A stretch of 5,256 nt of DNA. Origin: Fusobacteriota bacterium (GTDB lineage: Bacteria > Fusobacteriota > Fusobacteriia > Bac17 > JAEWOZ01). The translations under genes were made by a program, and so were the position numbers. Below, in pieces: positions 5,017 to 5,256 of the stretch. The DNA is taken from assembly GCA_023399505.1 (NCBI GenBank), contig JAEWOZ010000132.1:1-5256 (forward strand), in the 5' to 3' direction. The stretch's first letter is position 1; every line of letters starts with the position of its first letter. The notes beneath the pieces are model-generated. The model was given only the letters and a program-made list of their open reading frames with translations, ran no database searches and was not told the origin of the DNA.

Positions 5017-5256
5017 TTGATAGTAAAAAGTAGAAAAAAAATAAAAGAGGGTACAGTAGTTAGCAATAAAATGGATAAAACTATAGTAGTTTTAGAAGAG
5101 AGAAAAGTTACCCATCCTCTTTATAAAAAAAGTTTAAAAAGAAGTAAAAAATTTAAAGCTCATGATGAAACTAATTCTTGTAACATCGGTGACGTAGTAA
5201 GAATAGAAGAGACACGTCCATTAAGTAAAGAAAAAAGATGGCGTTTAGTAGAAGTT
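5017..5256 (+). CDS. rpsQ: 30S ribosomal protein S17, TTG start, 3' end outside window
   Basis: S17 is a primary 16S rRNA binder with an OB fold, needed for early 30S body assembly. The reading frame from TTG at 5017 is open to the last base, giving 80 residues of an expected 84-88, so only a short C-terminal tail is missing. Motifs match the family: [19 protein letters not shown] (11-29), [20 protein letters not shown] (32-51), [17 protein letters not shown] (55-71) and RWRLVEV at the edge. TTG is preferred because of the ideal SD 5 nt upstream. The first in-frame ATG (5071) would remove the first strand of the OB fold, and I see no ATG or GTG start near the SD. It follows rpmC by 10 nt. Identity is secure. 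Confidence 0.94.
   Translation, partial: MIVKSRKKIKEGTVVSNKMDKTIVVLEERKVTHPLYKKSLKRSKKFKAHDETNSCNIGDVVRIEETRPLSKEKRWRLVEV

Noticed and set aside
1..5256. Recoded UGA (Mycoplasma/SR1-type genetic code)
   Set aside because: Trp is always TGG in the genes and no in-frame TGA interrupts any conserved protein. The window gives no support for recoding, although a code in which TGA is rare cannot be excluded.
1..5256. Novel defence, mobile or biosynthetic system
   Set aside because: Every reading frame of substance is a known ribosomal protein or EF-Tu in the ancestral order. There are no foreign genes, direct repeats, insertion boundaries or unexplained gaps.

Overview
This window is a textbook piece of bacterial chromosome: the 3' end of tuf (EF-Tu) followed by the first ten genes of the S10 ribosomal-protein operon and most of an eleventh. 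All are on the + strand, in the ancestral order tuf - rpsJ - rplC - rplD - rplW - rplB - rpsS - rplV - rpsC - rplP - rpmC - rpsQ. Every gene can be named from its conserved motifs, and all reading frames are intact. There is no mobile element, CRISPR array, tRNA or rRNA gene, and I see no undescribed system. No stretch over 300 bases lacks a gene; the longest gap is 78 nt.

Organism: a bacterium, not an archaeon or organelle by gene order and protein type. The DNA is strongly AT-rich: AGA dominates arginine, A/T-ending codons dominate generally, and all but one complete gene stop with TAA (rpsC uses TAG). Trp is TGG and no in-frame TGA occurs, so nothing points to UGA recoding. Direct tuf-rpsJ linkage means the str and S10 clusters are contiguous, as in many lineages. 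The phylum cannot be fixed by eye. From memory, S10 looks somewhat Fusobacteriota-like, while the EF-Tu domain III insertion recalls cyanobacteria and relatives. Changes at normally rigid sites (L2 N-terminal region, L3 central loop, S3 entry-channel residues) suggest a fast-evolving and perhaps host-associated lineage; this is inference.

Layout: tuf ends at 308. A 78-nt gap (309-386) holds a strong hairpin without a U-tract, then the rpsJ Shine-Dalgarno (SD). From 387 the genes are packed with gaps of 5-17 nt or short overlaps: 1 nt at rplD/rplW and rpsS/rplV, about 20 nt at rplP/rpmC. Nearly every start has a purine-rich SD 5-10 nt upstream, sometimes inside the previous gene or sharing its stop codon, so translation is probably coupled along one polycistronic mRNA. 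rpsQ appears to start at TTG and runs off the right edge.

Together the genes encode small-subunit proteins S10, S19, S3 and S17 and large-subunit proteins L3, L4, L23, L2, L22, L16 and L29, beside the factor that delivers aminoacyl-tRNA. The points worth a second look are the tuf-rpsJ hairpin with a competing SD-pairing option, sequence changes at functional sites of L3, S3, L2 and EF-Tu, the rplP/rpmC overlap with an extended L16 tail, and the TTG start of rpsQ.
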